64,000 nucleotides of DNA, from contig NZ_JAHBGD010000005.1 in the NCBI RefSeq assembly GCF_018390605.1, positions 310,001 to 374,000 on the forward strand. The letters run 5' to 3'. This stretch comes from Ancylobacter defluvii. Its GTDB lineage: Bacteria; Pseudomonadota; Alphaproteobacteria; Rhizobiales; Xanthobacteraceae. Made by a program: the position numbers and the translations under genes. A model generated the notes under the pieces. The model saw only the letters and a list, made by a program, of their open reading frames with translations. It had not been told where the DNA came from and did no database searches. The stretch's first letter is position 1; each line of letters starts with the position of its first letter. Shown one piece after another: positions 41,118 through 51,672 of the stretch.

Positions 41118-42806
41118 ATGGACATGGTTTCGCTGAACATCGTCGGCGGCATCCTCGTTTCGATCTGCCGCGACATGGGGGTCACGCTGATGCGCACCTC
41201 CTATTCCACCATCTTCTCGGAATCGCTGGACTTCACCTGCGGTCTCGCCTTGCCGACGGGCGAACTGATCGCCACCGGCGACTTCTGCCCCTCGATGATC
41301 GGCGGCATGCCGCTGCTGCTACGCTCCTGCGTGCAGGAGATTCCGCTCGACGAACTTGAGCCGGGCGACGTCATCCTGCACAACGATCCTTATCGCGGCG
41401 GGCTGCACACCCCGGAGCACACCTTTTTCAAGCCGGTGTTCCTCGAGGGTGAGTTGATCGGCTTCGCCGTCGCCATCGGCCATGTCTGCGAGGTCGGCGG
41501 CATGGCGCCGGCCGGTTTCGCCGGCGAGGCGACCGAGGTCTTTCACGAAGGGCTCCGGGTTCCGCCGGTCAAGATCATCCGCGCCGGCAAGGACGTCGAC
41601 GACGTCTGGCGGCTGCTGCTCGCGAATGTGCGCACCCCTCGCTACAATTACGGCGACTTCCGCGCGCTGATCGCGTCCATCGATCTCGGCGAGCGGCGCA
41701 TGAAGGAACTGGCCGCCAAGCACGGCGTCAAAGCCTTTGGCGAGCATGTGCACGCACTGATGGACTATGCCGAGCGCCGCATGCGCGCCGAGATCGAGAA
41801 GATCCCGGACGGGCGCTACCGCTTCGAGGACGTCATGGAAGACGACGGCATCGAGGACAAGGTCTACACCATCCGCGTCGAGGTCACGGTGGATGGCAGC
41901 GACGTCATCATCGACTATCACGGCTCCTCACCGCAGGCGAAGGGGCCGATCAACGCCACCCTCGGCGTGGCACATGGCGCTGCCTATAACGCGCTGCTGC
42001 AGCTGACGGATTCCACCATTCCGAAGAATTCCGGCTGCTTCCGGCCGATACGGATCCTCGCCGAGCCGGGCAGCATGCTCAATGTCAATTTCCCCGGCCC
42101 ATCGGTCGGCGGCAATACCGAGAGCCATTGCCGCATCGCCAATGCAGTGATGGGTGCGCTGGCGCCGGCGGTGAAGGAGCGTTCGGCCGCGACCGACGGC
42201 GCGACCCATTCGAACTTCCTGTTCGGCGGCACGGATACCGAGACCGGCGAGTTCTTCTGCTGCTATGACCTGACCCCCGTCGGCTGGGGCGGACGCAGCT
42301 TTGCCGACGGCAACGACGCCGTGGGCGGCATCAACGGCAATTGCCCCCATATTCCGGTCGAAGTGTTCGAGTTCCGTTTCCCCTGGCATATGGAGGAATT
42401 CCGGCTGGTGGACGGCTCCGGCGGACCGGGGCAGTTCCGCGGCGGCCTCGCCCTGACCAAGACGCTGCTCTGCACCGATACCGACATGACCTTCAGCTAT
42501 ATGAGCGACCGCCAGAAGGTCTCGCCCTGGGGTATCCACGGCGGCGGCGAGGGGGCCAAGGCGGAGTTGTTCATCAAGCGCCAGGGCAGCGACGAGTGGC
42601 TGACCGCGACCCAGGCCTTCAACAAAGTCTCCCCGTCCAAATTCGCCAACGTGCCGGTGCGGCCGGGTGATCGCGTGAAGATCTCGTCGCCGGGCGGTGG
42701 CGGCTGGGGCGCACCGGCCGATCGCGATCCGGAGCTGATCCGCGAGGACATGGCGGATGGCTTCATAACGGAGGAGCAGTTTCGCACCGTTTATGCCCAG
42801 GCATGA
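41118..42806 (+). CDS. hyuB: HyuB-type subunit 2 (hydantoinase B/oxoprolinase family)
   Basis: A 562-residue protein. SICRDMGVTLMRTSYSTIFSE (read as DMGVTLMRTSYSTIFSE) near 16, GDVILHNDPYRGGLHTPEHTF near 85 (read as VILHNDPYRGGLHTPEHT), STIPKNSGCFRPI and SPGGGGWGAPADRDP are the HyuB landmarks. Shorter than the first HyuB by about 33 residues. ATG 41118 has AGGAGGTCCTGCAC upstream, a strong site. Last gene of the operon; a hairpin lies just after the stop. Confidence 0.92.
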   Translation: MDMVSLNIVGGILVSICRDMGVTLMRTSYSTIFSESLDFTCGLALPTGELIATGDFCPSMIGGMPLLLRSCVQEIPLDELEPGDVILHNDPYRGGLHTPEHTFFKPVFLEGELIGFAVAIGHVCEVGGMAPAGFAGEATEVFHEGLRVPPVKIIRAGKDVDDVWRLLLANVRTPRYNYGDFRALIASIDLGERRMKELAAKHGVKAFGEHVHALMDYAERRMRAEIEKIPDGRYRFEDVMEDDGIEDKVYTIRVEVTVDGSDVIIDYHGSSPQAKGPINATLGVAHGAAYNALLQLTDSTIPKNSGCFRPIRILAEPGSMLNVNFPGPSVGGNTESHCRIANAVMGALAPAVKERSAATDGATHSNFLFGGTDTETGEFFCCYDLTPVGWGGRSFADGNDAVGGINGNCPHIPVEVFEFRFPWHMEEFRLVDGSGGPGQFRGGLALTKTLLCTDTDMTFSYMSDRQKVSPWGIHGGGEGAKAELFIKRQGSDEWLTATQAFNKVSPSKFANVPVRPGDRVKISSPGGGGWGAPADRDPELIREDMADGFITEEQFRTVYAQA

Positions 42807-42812
42807 CGGCCG

Positions 42813-42848
42813 GATCCTCCTGCGGCCACGATCGGCGGCGGGAGGATC
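42813..42848 (+). terminator. Candidate terminator after second hyuB
   Basis: GATCCTCC at 42813-42820 pairs with GGAGGATC at 42841-42848; TGC next to the loop pairs partly with GCG. A short T-rich stretch (TATTTCT) follows. It ends the long hyu/liv operon. The loop of about 20 bases is long for a terminator. Confidence 0.5.
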
Positions 42849-42997
42849 TATTTCTGAGAGCGCGACATCGGGCGCCTGCGGGCTCGATGGGCGGCGACGA
42901 GCATGTGCTTGAAGTACCGTATGTTTCGTTGCCGCAGTGCTTCCCGCATCCGACAGTGCCGAGATGTCGAGCGCGAGGGGCTGCCGTATCGGGAGAG

Positions 42998-45580
42998 TCA
43001 GGCTTTCTCGGCGACGATCAAGGGCCAGGACGTCGGCAGAGCGAGGCGCTGCGAGCCTCTCTCGACGCAATGTCCCCCCGCAATGATCCAGTCGCCGTCC
43101 CACGTCTCCGTCGTATCGAGGGCGATGGTCGCGGGCAGGGCGTCGCGCCAGGGGACGCGCGTGGGGACGATGACACGCAGAACGTGCCCTTCGTGGCGAC
43201 GCTCGAAACCGAACCAGCGCCATGTCGACGAGGCGGCTTCGATCGGTCGGTAGTCGCCATGAGCAAAGGCCCGGTTGCGGCGGCGCATGGCGAGCAGCAG
43301 CCGCAGCAGGGCAAAATGCTCGGCATCGGCAGGGCCGGCGCTGCTGCCGCCATCGAGGCAGGCAGAGCGGGCCGGCCAGTCGACGGGGCGGCGATTGTCG
43401 GGATCTACCAGAGAAAAATCAGGAAATTCAGTGCCTTGATAGATATCCGGCGTGCCGGGGAGGGTGTGCTGGAGCACGAGCTGGGCCAGGCCGACGACCC
43501 GTGCGGCGGGCTCCAGCTCGGTGACCAGCTGCTCGAGATCGGCGCGGAAGGACGCCGCCTCGGAGGCCTCGATCAAGCGGGAGGCGAGATCGATGCTGGC
43601 GCGCTCATAGGTCTCGTGCGGTCGCTCCCAGCTGGTGTGGCGCTTCGCTTCGCGCAGGGCCTTGGTCAGGTAGGTCGCCATCCGCTCGGCGGTTATCGGC
43701 CACGCCGAAAGCAGGGTCTGGAGGATCAGATGACGGTCGAGGGCGTCGGGAGCGGCGTCGGGGCAGTGGCTGGGGGACAGGCGCTCGCATGCCGGTCTCG
43801 CGCTTTCGAGGAAGCCGAGCCAGCGCTCGGGGGCGAAGCTCAGTGCCGCGAGGCGGGCGCGGGTCCAGGGCCCCCGTTTAGTGTCGTGAGTGGCGAGCGG
43901 GGTGAGGTCACGGGCGCCATCGATGGCACGTTGTCGTGATATTTCATGCAGTTCCCGGCGATGTCTCGCAGGATGGTCGAGGCTGCCGCCGACCTCGTTG
44001 ACGGCAAGCAGCACCGGGGTGCGGTAGAGCTCGGTATCTTCGAAGCCCTTTGCCAGTACCGGTCCGCTAAGTTGCTGGAAACGCAGGCGGAACTTCCGAT
44101 CGCTGTCCCGCTGCGGTCGTTTCAGCCGGTCGAGCAGCAGGTGGCCGGCGGCATTGGTGAGCGGATCCTCGGCCGCTTCCATACGGGTGCGGATGGCGTC
44201 CCAGACGGCTTCGTCCCTATCGTCATGGTCGTTGAGGATGGCGTAGGAACGATAGACAGGACAATGGGTTAGCAACGCCAGCACCGCATGCCGGATCGCC
44301 GCCTCGGTGAGGTCGCCGGCGCGGATGTCGGCATCCAGCCCTTCGCGCGCCAGGCCGACGAGCAGGCCGACCTCGGCGGCGAGGCTGGTTTCCAGCACGG
44401 TCCGCTTGGCGTCGGCGAGGCGATTGGCCGGCGTGCCGTTGAGGAGGTGCCGGGCGCGCAGTTCGTTCTCCAGCGTCTCATAGCCCTGGATGTCAATGAA
44501 CAAGCCATTGATATCGTTTAGTCTTTCATAACCCGTCGTGCCGTCGACGGGCCATGGGCGCAGCGTCTCACCGGGTTCGAGGATCTTCTCCAGGAAGGTC
44601 GGGATACCGGTGCTGACCGCCTGCCGGAGCCTCTCGCAGTAGGCGGCCGGGTCGAGGAGCCCATCGATGTGGTCGATGCGCAGGCCGTGGATCAGGCCGC
44701 GGCGGAGCAGGTCGAGCGGCAGGCGGTGGACGAGATCGAACACCTCCGGGTCCTCGACGCGCACGCCGGCGAGATCGGTAATATTGAAGAATCTCCGATA
44801 GTTAAGGTCATGTGCTGCGGTGCGCCACCAGGCAAGCCGCCAGTGCTGGACGTCGAGCAGCGCCGACAGATCGGCCTCGGCGAGCACGGCGTCGAGGGCG
44901 GCGCGCTCGGCGGTATCGAGAGACCGCAAGGCTTCGCGTGCCCTGTGCAGTGAGGTGGATGATGCGGCCGAAAGTGCTCGAAAGTCCGATGCCATCTCGG
45001 CCCAGCCCGGTCGCATGCCGGCGGCGGCGTCCAGGAGCTCGGCGACGCTCTCCGGTCGCAGCGGGAAGATGCGGTCGGCATAGGCGACGACGAGGCGTCC
45101 GGTATCATAATCCCCACGCAGCGACAGGGCACCGGCCGCGAGGGTGGCCTGCAGCGGCTCGCCGAGGACCGGCAGCAGCAGCGGGCCGGATGTCCAGTTG
45201 ACGTCGAACAGCCGGGCGTCGGGCGATGACGGTCCGAATTCCAGCATGCCCATCCAGAACGGATTGTGGCTGGAGGCGGCCATGTGGTTCGGCACGATGT
45301 CGAGCAGCACGCCCATGCCGTGGGCGGCGAGGGCGGCGGCGAGGCGCTCGAACCCGGCTTCGCCGCCGAGCTCGGGATTGATGCGGGTGGGGTCGGTGAC
45401 GTCATAGCCGTGGGTCGAGCCGGGCACCGCCATTGTGATGGGGGAGGCATAGAGATGGCTGATGCCGAGCCGGGCGAGATAGGGCACCAGCGCCTCGGCA
45501 TCGGCGAAGGTGAAGCCGCGATGGAATTGCAGCCGGTAGGTGGCGAGGAGCTCGGGCGGCGCGGCGGTGGTCGGGTTCAT
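42998..45580 (-). CDS. treY: Maltooligosyl trehalose synthase
   Basis: An 860-residue GH13 enzyme. TYRLQFHRGFTFADAEALVPYL (read as TYRLQFHRGFTFADA) is the canonical TreY start, DIVPNHMA the first conserved region, GLRIDHIDGL the nucleophile region and EKILEPGE the acid/base region. THDTKR supplies the third catalytic acid, but the usual GEDVRAR after it reads GPWTRAR. The C-terminus has DIYQGTEFPDFSLVDPDNRRPVDW (read as DIYQGTEFPDFSLVDPDNRR). It turns the reducing end of maltodextrins into a terminal trehalosyl unit. ATG 45580 is used because GAGG precedes it; 10 bases separate it from treZ. Confidence 0.93.
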   Translation of the reverse strand: MNPTTAAPPELLATYRLQFHRGFTFADAEALVPYLARLGISHLYASPITMAVPGSTHGYDVTDPTRINPELGGEAGFERLAAALAAHGMGVLLDIVPNHMAASSHNPFWMGMLEFGPSSPDARLFDVNWTSGPLLLPVLGEPLQATLAAGALSLRGDYDTGRLVVAYADRIFPLRPESVAELLDAAAGMRPGWAEMASDFRALSAASSTSLHRAREALRSLDTAERAALDAVLAEADLSALLDVQHWRLAWWRTAAHDLNYRRFFNITDLAGVRVEDPEVFDLVHRLPLDLLRRGLIHGLRIDHIDGLLDPAAYCERLRQAVSTGIPTFLEKILEPGETLRPWPVDGTTGYERLNDINGLFIDIQGYETLENELRARHLLNGTPANRLADAKRTVLETSLAAEVGLLVGLAREGLDADIRAGDLTEAAIRHAVLALLTHCPVYRSYAILNDHDDRDEAVWDAIRTRMEAAEDPLTNAAGHLLLDRLKRPQRDSDRKFRLRFQQLSGPVLAKGFEDTELYRTPVLLAVNEVGGSLDHPARHRRELHEISRQRAIDGARDLTPLATHDTKRGPWTRARLAALSFAPERWLGFLESARPACERLSPSHCPDAAPDALDRHLILQTLLSAWPITAERMATYLTKALREAKRHTSWERPHETYERASIDLASRLIEASEAASFRADLEQLVTELEPAARVVGLAQLVLQHTLPGTPDIYQGTEFPDFSLVDPDNRRPVDWPARSACLDGGSSAGPADAEHFALLRLLLAMRRRNRAFAHGDYRPIEAASSTWRWFGFERRHEGHVLRVIVPTRVPWRDALPATIALDTTETWDGDWIIAGGHCVERGSQRLALPTSWPLIVAEKA

Positions 45581-45590
45581 GACGGGTGCC

Positions 45591-47366
45591 TCATGCCGCG
45601 GGCAGCCGCCAGATGGCGGCGGAGAACGGGCCGAGGACCAGCGCCCCCGCTTCCGCCGTCTCGACCTTGCCGGCGACGGCGAGCGGCGCCAGGGTCTCGG
45701 TGCCGGCCGGGCGGGCGAGCGAGGCTGGCGCCGGGCCGGGATTGAGCACCATCGCCAGCGTGCCGGCCGCGAAGCGCCAGACCACCGCGACGGCGTCGCC
45801 GGTGCGGGTTGCCTGCGCGCCGCGCCAGTCGCTGGCGGCCAGCGGCCAGACATGCTGTCGGCGCAGATCGGCGAGGGCGCGGAACGCCGCCAGTTCCTGC
45901 CGCGCCGGGACGGTGGCGAAGTCCTCGGGCGCCAGCACCGCGGCACGGAAGGTGTCTTCGTCCAGCGGATCGGGAAACTGCCCGTCATCATGGTCGCGGA
46001 AGAAAGCGGCGAACTCCGACCGCCGGCCGGTGCGCACCGCCTCGGCGAGATCGCCCTCGAAATCGCAGAAGAACGGGAACGGCGTCGGCAGCAGCGCTTC
46101 CTCGCCCTGGAACAGCAGCGGGATCGCCGGCGAGAGCATCAGCACCAGGCGCAGCAGGGCCAGCCGCTCCGGCGCGATGGTGCCGGCGAGGCGGTCGCCG
46201 AGCGGTCGGTTGCCGATATGGTCGTGGTTCTGCACGAAGCCGACAAAGGCGTCGGGCGGCAGCGTGGCGCAGGGCGTGCCGCGCGGCTGGCCTTCGGCAT
46301 CGGGATAGGGATCGCCCTGGAAGACGAAGCCCTCCGTCAGCGCGCGGGCGGCGGCGGCGACCGGATCGCCGGCATAGGGGGCGTAGTAGCCGCCGCGCTC
46401 GCCGGTCGCCAGCACATGGAAGGCGTGGTGCCAGTCGTCGTTCCACTGGGCGGTGAAGAGGCTGTCGTCGCGGGTCATCCAGCCGGCGACATTGTCGTGG
46501 TTCTCCAGCACCAGCCAGGCATCCGGCCGTACCGCGCGGCAGGCATGGGCGATCTCGGTGAGGAAGGTTTCGGCGCCGGCGGTGGCCAGCGCGTGCACGG
46601 CATCGAAGCGCAGCCCGTCAAAGCCGAAATCGGCCAGCCAATAGGCGGCGTTTTCGGTGAAGAAGCCGCGCACCGTCTCGTTTTCGAGATCGATCGCCGG
46701 TCCCCACGGCGTCGAGATATCGGCGCGGAAGAACGAGCCGGCATAGGCGGGCAGGTAGTTCCCGCTCGGGCCGAAATGGTTGTAGACGACATCCAGCATG
46801 ATGCCGAGGCCGCGCGCATGCGCGGCGTCGACCAAAGCGCGCAGCTCGTCGGGCGTGCCATAGGTGCGGTCGGGCGCATAGAGCAGCACGCCGTCATAGC
46901 CCCAGTTGCGCGCGCCGGGGAAATCGGCGACCGGCATCAGCTCGATCACGGTGAAGCCGGCGTCGCGATAATGGTCGAGCCGGTCGATCAGCGCCCGGAA
47001 CGTGCCCTCCGGGGTGGCGGTGCCGACATGCAGCTCGGCGATCACCGCCTCGTGCCACGGACGGATGGCGTTGCCGGCGCGCGGCGGCGGATCGGCGGCG
47101 AGCAGGCTCCAGCCGTCAGGATCGCGCTCCTGCATGCGGGAGGCCGGGTCCGGCACCAGGACGCCATCGGCGAGGAAGCGGTAGCGCCGGCCGGGCTCCA
47201 CTCCCGCCAGCTCGACATGGAAGAACCCATCGTCACGCCGTGCCATCGGCAACGGGATCATGCCGTCGACGAGCAGATCGACCCGGCGGGCATCGGGGGC
47301 ATAGAGGCGGAAGGCGACGTCGCGTCCGTCGCGCAAAGGGCCGAAGCGGCGCGCCGGATGCGTCAT
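45591..47366 (-). CDS. treZ: Malto-oligosyltrehalose trehalohydrolase
   Basis: A 591-residue GH13 enzyme. [21 protein letters not shown] at the N-terminus (read as [19 protein letters not shown]) is the CBM48-type domain. The catalytic barrel has [24 protein letters not shown] (nucleophile Asp), LVLENHDN (acid/base Glu) and [15 protein letters not shown]. It releases free trehalose from the product of TreY. ATG 47366 overlaps the glgX stop (ATGA); ATGs a few codons upstream are possible. The three genes glgX, treZ and treY act in sequence from glycogen to trehalose. Confidence 0.93.
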   Translation of the reverse strand: MTHPARRFGPLRDGRDVAFRLYAPDARRVDLLVDGMIPLPMARRDDGFFHVELAGVEPGRRYRFLADGVLVPDPASRMQERDPDGWSLLAADPPPRAGNAIRPWHEAVIAELHVGTATPEGTFRALIDRLDHYRDAGFTVIELMPVADFPGARNWGYDGVLLYAPDRTYGTPDELRALVDAAHARGLGIMLDVVYNHFGPSGNYLPAYAGSFFRADISTPWGPAIDLENETVRGFFTENAAYWLADFGFDGLRFDAVHALATAGAETFLTEIAHACRAVRPDAWLVLENHDNVAGWMTRDDSLFTAQWNDDWHHAFHVLATGERGGYYAPYAGDPVAAAARALTEGFVFQGDPYPDAEGQPRGTPCATLPPDAFVGFVQNHDHIGNRPLGDRLAGTIAPERLALLRLVLMLSPAIPLLFQGEEALLPTPFPFFCDFEGDLAEAVRTGRRSEFAAFFRDHDDGQFPDPLDEDTFRAAVLAPEDFATVPARQELAAFRALADLRRQHVWPLAASDWRGAQATRTGDAVAVVWRFAAGTLAMVLNPGPAPASLARPAGTETLAPLAVAGKVETAEAGALVLGPFSAAIWRLPAA

Positions 47367-49426
47367 GCCCGCCATTCCCATACCAGCAGGGTGCGCGCGG
47401 GCATGGTGAAGGTGGCGCCGCCGCCCAGCTCGGCGCCTTCGAGATCGTCGCCGGTGGCGAGGAGCGCCTCCCAACTGCCCGACTGCACCGCCGGGGCGAT
47501 GAAATCGACATCGACATGGGAGGCGTTGAGCATGATCAGCAGCGACGCCTCCTCGGCCAGCGCCGGGGCGAGCCGCACGGTGAGGCATTTCGAGTGCGGA
47601 TTGTCCCAATCTTCCTCGCTCATGCGCTCGCCCGAGGTGTTGAACCAGGCGACGTCCGGCTGGCCCATCTCGTTGCGCGAGCCGGTGAGGAATTCCGGCC
47701 GCGACAGCGAGGAATGCCGCTTGCGCAGTTCGGCGAGGCGGGCGACGAAGTTCGGCAGCTCCGGATCCTCGTCCGACCAGTCGATCCAGCTGATATCGTT
47801 GTCCTGGCAATAGGCGTTGTTGTTGCCGGATTGCGAATTGGAGCGCTCGTCGCCGGCGAGTAGCATCGGCACGCCCTGGGACAGGAACAGCGTGGCGATC
47901 AGATTGCGCTTCTGCCGGCGGCGCAGCGCGTTGATGCCCGCATCCCCGGTCTCGCCCTCGGCGCCGCCGTTCCAGCTCTTGTTGTCGTCGTGGCCGTCGC
48001 GGTTGTCCTCGCCATTCGCCTCATTGTGCTTGTCGTTGTAGGTGACGAGGTCGTGCAGGGTGAAGCCGTCATGGGCGGTGATGAAATTGACGCTCGACCA
48101 CGGCCGGCGCTTTCCCTCGGCAAAGATGTCCTGCGAGGCGGCGAAGCGGGTGGCGAAGCTCGGCAAGACGCCCTCCGAGCCGCACCAGAACTCGCGCACC
48201 TTGTCGCGGTAGTCGCCGTTCCATTCCGAGAAGCCGGGCGGGAACGCCCCGAGCTGGTAGCCGCCGGGGCCGATATCCCAGGGCTCGGCGATCAGCTTCA
48301 GCCCGCCGAGGGTGGGGTCCTGGAGGATGGCGTGGAAGAAGGCGTGGCCGGGATCGAAGCCGGTGGGACGGCGCCCGAGCGTGGTGGCGAGATCGAAGCG
48401 GAAGCCGTCAATGCCATAGACCGAGGCCCACATGCGCAAGCTGTCGAGCACCATTTGCAGCACGCGCGGGTGATCGGTGTTCACCGCGTTGCCGCAGCCG
48501 GTCATGTCGTCATAGTAGCGGCCATTGCCGGGCAGCAGCCGGTAGTAGGAGGCGTTGTCGATGCCCTTGAAGGACAGCGTCGGGCCGAGATGGTTGCCCT
48601 CGCAGGTGTGGTTGTAGACCACGTCGAGGATCACCTCGATGCCGGCCTGGTGCAGGTGGTCCACCGCCTCGCCGATGGCATCGAGCCCGTCCTCGCCGAG
48701 ATAGCGCGGCTCGGGGGCGAAGAAGGCCAGCGTGTTGTAGCCCCAATAATTGGACAGGCCGCGATCGACGAGGTGGCGGTCCTGCGCGAAGGCGTGGACG
48801 GGCAGCAATTCCAGCGCGGTGACGCCGAGCTTTTGCAGATAGTCGACGAATTCCGGCTGGCCGAGCGCGGTGAAGGTGCCGCGGATCGCCTCCGGCACCA
48901 GCGGGTGGCGCATGGTGAGGCCGCGCACATGGCCCTCATAGATCACCGTCTTCGGCCAGGAGATGCGCGGGTGCTGGGTGGCGGCGAGCGGCGTGCCGGC
49001 GACGACGCGCGCCTTCGGCATGAAGGCGGCGCTGTCGCGCTCGTCCATGATCAGGTCGGCGTCGTCGCCGGCGCCGATGGTGTAGCCGTAAAGCGCGTCG
49101 TCCCACTGGATGTTGCCGACCAGCATGCGGGCATAGGGATCCAGCAGCAGCTTGTTGGCATTGAAGCGGTGGCCGGCTTCCGGCGCCCACGGGCCGTGCA
49201 CCCGCCAGCCATAGACCTGGCCGCGGCCGACGCCGGGCAGGTAGCAGTGCCAGACACCGTTGGTGCACTCATGGAGATCGATGCGCTCCAGCTCGGTCTC
49301 GCCATAGCGGTCGAACAGGCACAGCGTGACGCCGGTGGCGTTGTCGGAAAACAGCGCGAAATTGGTTCCCTTGCCGTCGACCGTCACACCGAGGGGGAAG
49401 GCCGAGCCGGGAAGGATCTTGCGCAT
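47363..49426 (-). CDS. glgX: Glycogen debranching enzyme
   Basis: A 687-residue GH13 isoamylase-type enzyme. The N-terminal CBM48 domain ([20 protein letters not shown], about 7-26, read as [19 protein letters not shown]) is followed by a barrel with [23 protein letters not shown] (nucleophile), [14 protein letters not shown] (acid/base) and [14 protein letters not shown]. The stretch [17 protein letters not shown] is a GlgX hallmark. It removes alpha-1,6 branches from phosphorylase-limited glycogen and gives linear maltodextrins for TreY/TreZ. ATG 49426 lacks a clear ribosome site. Confidence 0.93.
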   Translation of the reverse strand: MRKILPGSAFPLGVTVDGKGTNFALFSDNATGVTLCLFDRYGETELERIDLHECTNGVWHCYLPGVGRGQVYGWRVHGPWAPEAGHRFNANKLLLDPYARMLVGNIQWDDALYGYTIGAGDDADLIMDERDSAAFMPKARVVAGTPLAATQHPRISWPKTVIYEGHVRGLTMRHPLVPEAIRGTFTALGQPEFVDYLQKLGVTALELLPVHAFAQDRHLVDRGLSNYWGYNTLAFFAPEPRYLGEDGLDAIGEAVDHLHQAGIEVILDVVYNHTCEGNHLGPTLSFKGIDNASYYRLLPGNGRYYDDMTGCGNAVNTDHPRVLQMVLDSLRMWASVYGIDGFRFDLATTLGRRPTGFDPGHAFFHAILQDPTLGGLKLIAEPWDIGPGGYQLGAFPPGFSEWNGDYRDKVREFWCGSEGVLPSFATRFAASQDIFAEGKRRPWSSVNFITAHDGFTLHDLVTYNDKHNEANGEDNRDGHDDNKSWNGGAEGETGDAGINALRRRQKRNLIATLFLSQGVPMLLAGDERSNSQSGNNNAYCQDNDISWIDWSDEDPELPNFVARLAELRKRHSSLSRPEFLTGSRNEMGQPDVAWFNTSGERMSEEDWDNPHSKCLTVRLAPALAEEASLLIMLNASHVDVDFIAPAVQSGSWEALLATGDDLEGAELGGGATFTMPARTLLVWEWRA

Positions 49427-49515
49427 GAAGGGGAGCACCGTCGCTGGAGAAGAACGCTGGACAACGGCGGTGCCCCCGTGCCTGTTCCTTGGCGGCACAC
49501 GGATTTTTGCGCCGG

Positions 49516-51672
49516 CTAGCCGCCGCCGGCCGGGCGGGCGGCGAGGGCGAGCAGGCGGTCGAGCGCCTGGGTGTCGCCGAGCGCCGCGGCCTTCTCGCGC
49601 GGGGTGAGGCGGCCGAGCGCGGCGGCGAGATCGGGCGCATCGTGCAGCTTGGCGCGGGCGACGAGGCGCTCGGGGGTGTAGTCGCCGGGCGGGCGCTCGC
49701 CGAAATCCGGCAGCATGGCGCGGTGGGCCGCAAGCAGGACGGGATCGCCGGCGAGCCGGGACGCCGCCTCGCCGGGCGGGCCGGCGGTGCCGAGCTCGCG
49801 GGCCAGCGCCTTGGCGCGGGTGAGCACCGGCGGTGGCGTGATCTCCTCCGGCGTCTTCAGCACCCCGGCGAGCAGCGGCCGTATCGCTCCGGTCCACAGC
49901 ACCAGCGGCACCGCGAGCACGAGGCCAAGCACCACCGGGCTCATCCAGAAGAACAGCGGCAGCGAGATGGCGATGGCGGCGCCGGCGAGGACGAGGCCGA
50001 ACAGCGTGTGCGGCAGGAAGTGGACGAGCGTCTGGCGGGCGCCGACGCTGCCATCGTCGCGGCGCTGCGGCTGCCAGCCGCCGTCACGCCCGGCGAGGAT
50101 GCTGGCCACCGCCGCCGATTGCGCCAGCATGGTGACCGGGGCGAGCAGGCCGGCGATCAGCGTCTCCACCAGCAGGCTGAAAAAGGCGCGGAGGCCGCCG
50201 CCGAAGCCGCGCCGCAGCGGGGCGCGGAACAGCATCAGCGCATAGGCGATCAGCTTCGGCAGCAGCAGCACCGCCATGGTGCCGACGAATACCCAGGCGG
50301 CGCGGATCGGGTCCTGTGCCGGCCAGTTGGGGAACAGCGAGAATTCGGAGGGGAAATAGTCCGGCGGCACGAAGCGGGCCTGCAACGCGGTGAACAGGCC
50401 GGCGAGCAGCATGACCAGCCACAGTGGCGCGGTGGCATAGGAGCCGATGCCGACCAGCATGTGCAGCCGGCTGAGCGGATTGAGGCCGCGCGTCGGCAGC
50501 ACGGCGGCGTGCTGGAGGTTGCCCTGGCACCAGCGCCGGTCGCGCACCGCGAGATCGGTGAGCGAGGGCGGACCTTCCTCGTAGGAGCCTTCCAGCCAGG
50601 GCACCATGTTGACGCCCCAGCCGCCGCGGCGGATCAGCGCCGCCTCGACGAAATCATGGCTGAGGATGTGGCCGCCGAACGGCTTGCGGCCGGAAAGATG
50701 CGGCAGGCCGGCGCAATCGGCGAAGGCGCGGGTACGGATGATGGCGTTGTGGCCCCAGTAATTGCTGTCCGGCCCATGCCAGCCGGCGAGGCCATAGGCG
50801 ATCAGCGGCCCGTAGAGCCGGCCGGCGAACTGCTGCAGCCGGGCGAACAGCGTGCGGCCGCCGACGATGACCGGCAGCGTCTGGACGAGGCCGGTGCGGG
50901 GGCTGGCCTCCAGCGCGCCGGCGAGGCGGACGATGCAGTCGCCGGTCATCACGCTGTCGGCGTCGAGCACCAGCATGTGGTCATAGGCGGCGCCGAAGCG
51001 GGTCACCCAATCGGCGACATTGCCGGCCTTGCGATCGGTGTTGCGCGGCCGGCGGCGGTAGAAGATGCGCCCATCCCCGCCGGTGCGCTGGCGCAGAGCG
51101 AGGAAGGCGGCTTCCTCGGCGACCCAGACATCGGCATCGGTGGTGTCGCTGAGGATGAAGAAATCGAAGGCGTCCTGCGCGCCGGTGGCCTGCAACGATT
51201 CATAGGTCGCCTGCAGGCCGGCGAAGATGCGGGACGGGTCCTCATTATAGGTCGGCATCAGGATGGCGGTGCGTACCGACAAGGATGGCAGCGGCGCGGA
51301 GACATCGATGCCGAGGCCGTCCTCGGGACGGGCCAGCATCGTCAGCGCGCCGCTGAGCGCGTTGGTGAAGGAAAACCCGATCCAGGCGAACAGCACCACG
51401 AACAGGCCGAGCACGAGGCTTTCCAGGAGCGTCAGCCCGCCGACCTCCAGCACCAGATACATTTCATGCGCGGCGAACCCCGTCAGCACCACCGCGCCGC
51501 CGATGACCAGCAGCCGGCGGACGAACAGCGAGGCCCGGCGCGGCAGCGGCTCGGCCTTCGGCGCTGCACGCAGCGACTGCACCGGCATGGCCAGCGGCGC
51601 GTCCGGCGGCAGGGCGGGGGCGGGACGCGCGGCGTCCTCGAGCTCCGGCCGGAGCGAGGTCACGCCGTCCAT
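49516..51672 (-). CDS. opgH: Periplasmic glucan biosynthesis glucosyltransferase
   Basis: A 718-residue inner-membrane GT2 (shorter than E. coli MdoH, about 847). Membrane segments near 50-70 and 80-105 precede the catalytic domain with PTYNEDPSRIF, the metal-binding LDADSVMTGD, HDFVEAALIRRGGWGV and VRDRRWCQGNLQH (QxxRW-like). At least four membrane segments follow (about 385-560). It polymerises UDP-glucose into the beta-1,2 backbone of osmoregulated periplasmic glucans. ATG 51672 lies inside the last codons of opgG (13-base overlap). The N-terminal 45 residues are a Pro/Ala-rich cytosolic tail. Confidence 0.92.
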   Translation of the reverse strand: MDGVTSLRPELEDAARPAPALPPDAPLAMPVQSLRAAPKAEPLPRRASLFVRRLLVIGGAVVLTGFAAHEMYLVLEVGGLTLLESLVLGLFVVLFAWIGFSFTNALSGALTMLARPEDGLGIDVSAPLPSLSVRTAILMPTYNEDPSRIFAGLQATYESLQATGAQDAFDFFILSDTTDADVWVAEEAAFLALRQRTGGDGRIFYRRRPRNTDRKAGNVADWVTRFGAAYDHMLVLDADSVMTGDCIVRLAGALEASPRTGLVQTLPVIVGGRTLFARLQQFAGRLYGPLIAYGLAGWHGPDSNYWGHNAIIRTRAFADCAGLPHLSGRKPFGGHILSHDFVEAALIRRGGWGVNMVPWLEGSYEEGPPSLTDLAVRDRRWCQGNLQHAAVLPTRGLNPLSRLHMLVGIGSYATAPLWLVMLLAGLFTALQARFVPPDYFPSEFSLFPNWPAQDPIRAAWVFVGTMAVLLLPKLIAYALMLFRAPLRRGFGGGLRAFFSLLVETLIAGLLAPVTMLAQSAAVASILAGRDGGWQPQRRDDGSVGARQTLVHFLPHTLFGLVLAGAAIAISLPLFFWMSPVVLGLVLAVPLVLWTGAIRPLLAGVLKTPEEITPPPVLTRAKALARELGTAGPPGEAASRLAGDPVLLAAHRAMLPDFGERPPGDYTPERLVARAKLHDAPDLAAALGRLTPREKAAALGDTQALDRLLALAARPAGGG

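Noticed and set aside
45581-45991. N-terminal extension of TreY by about 137 residues
   Set aside because: The extension overlaps treZ in another frame and is Arg/Pro/Ser-rich; the canonical TreY start is at 45580 with a ribosome site.
45540-47813. Plus-strand frame of 757 codons opposite treZ
   Set aside because: Antisense artefact; treZ motifs are complete on the minus strand.
49427-49897. N-terminal extension of GlgX
   Set aside because: The extra 157 residues overlap the 3' end of opgH and are low-complexity; the family N-terminus fits ATG 49426.
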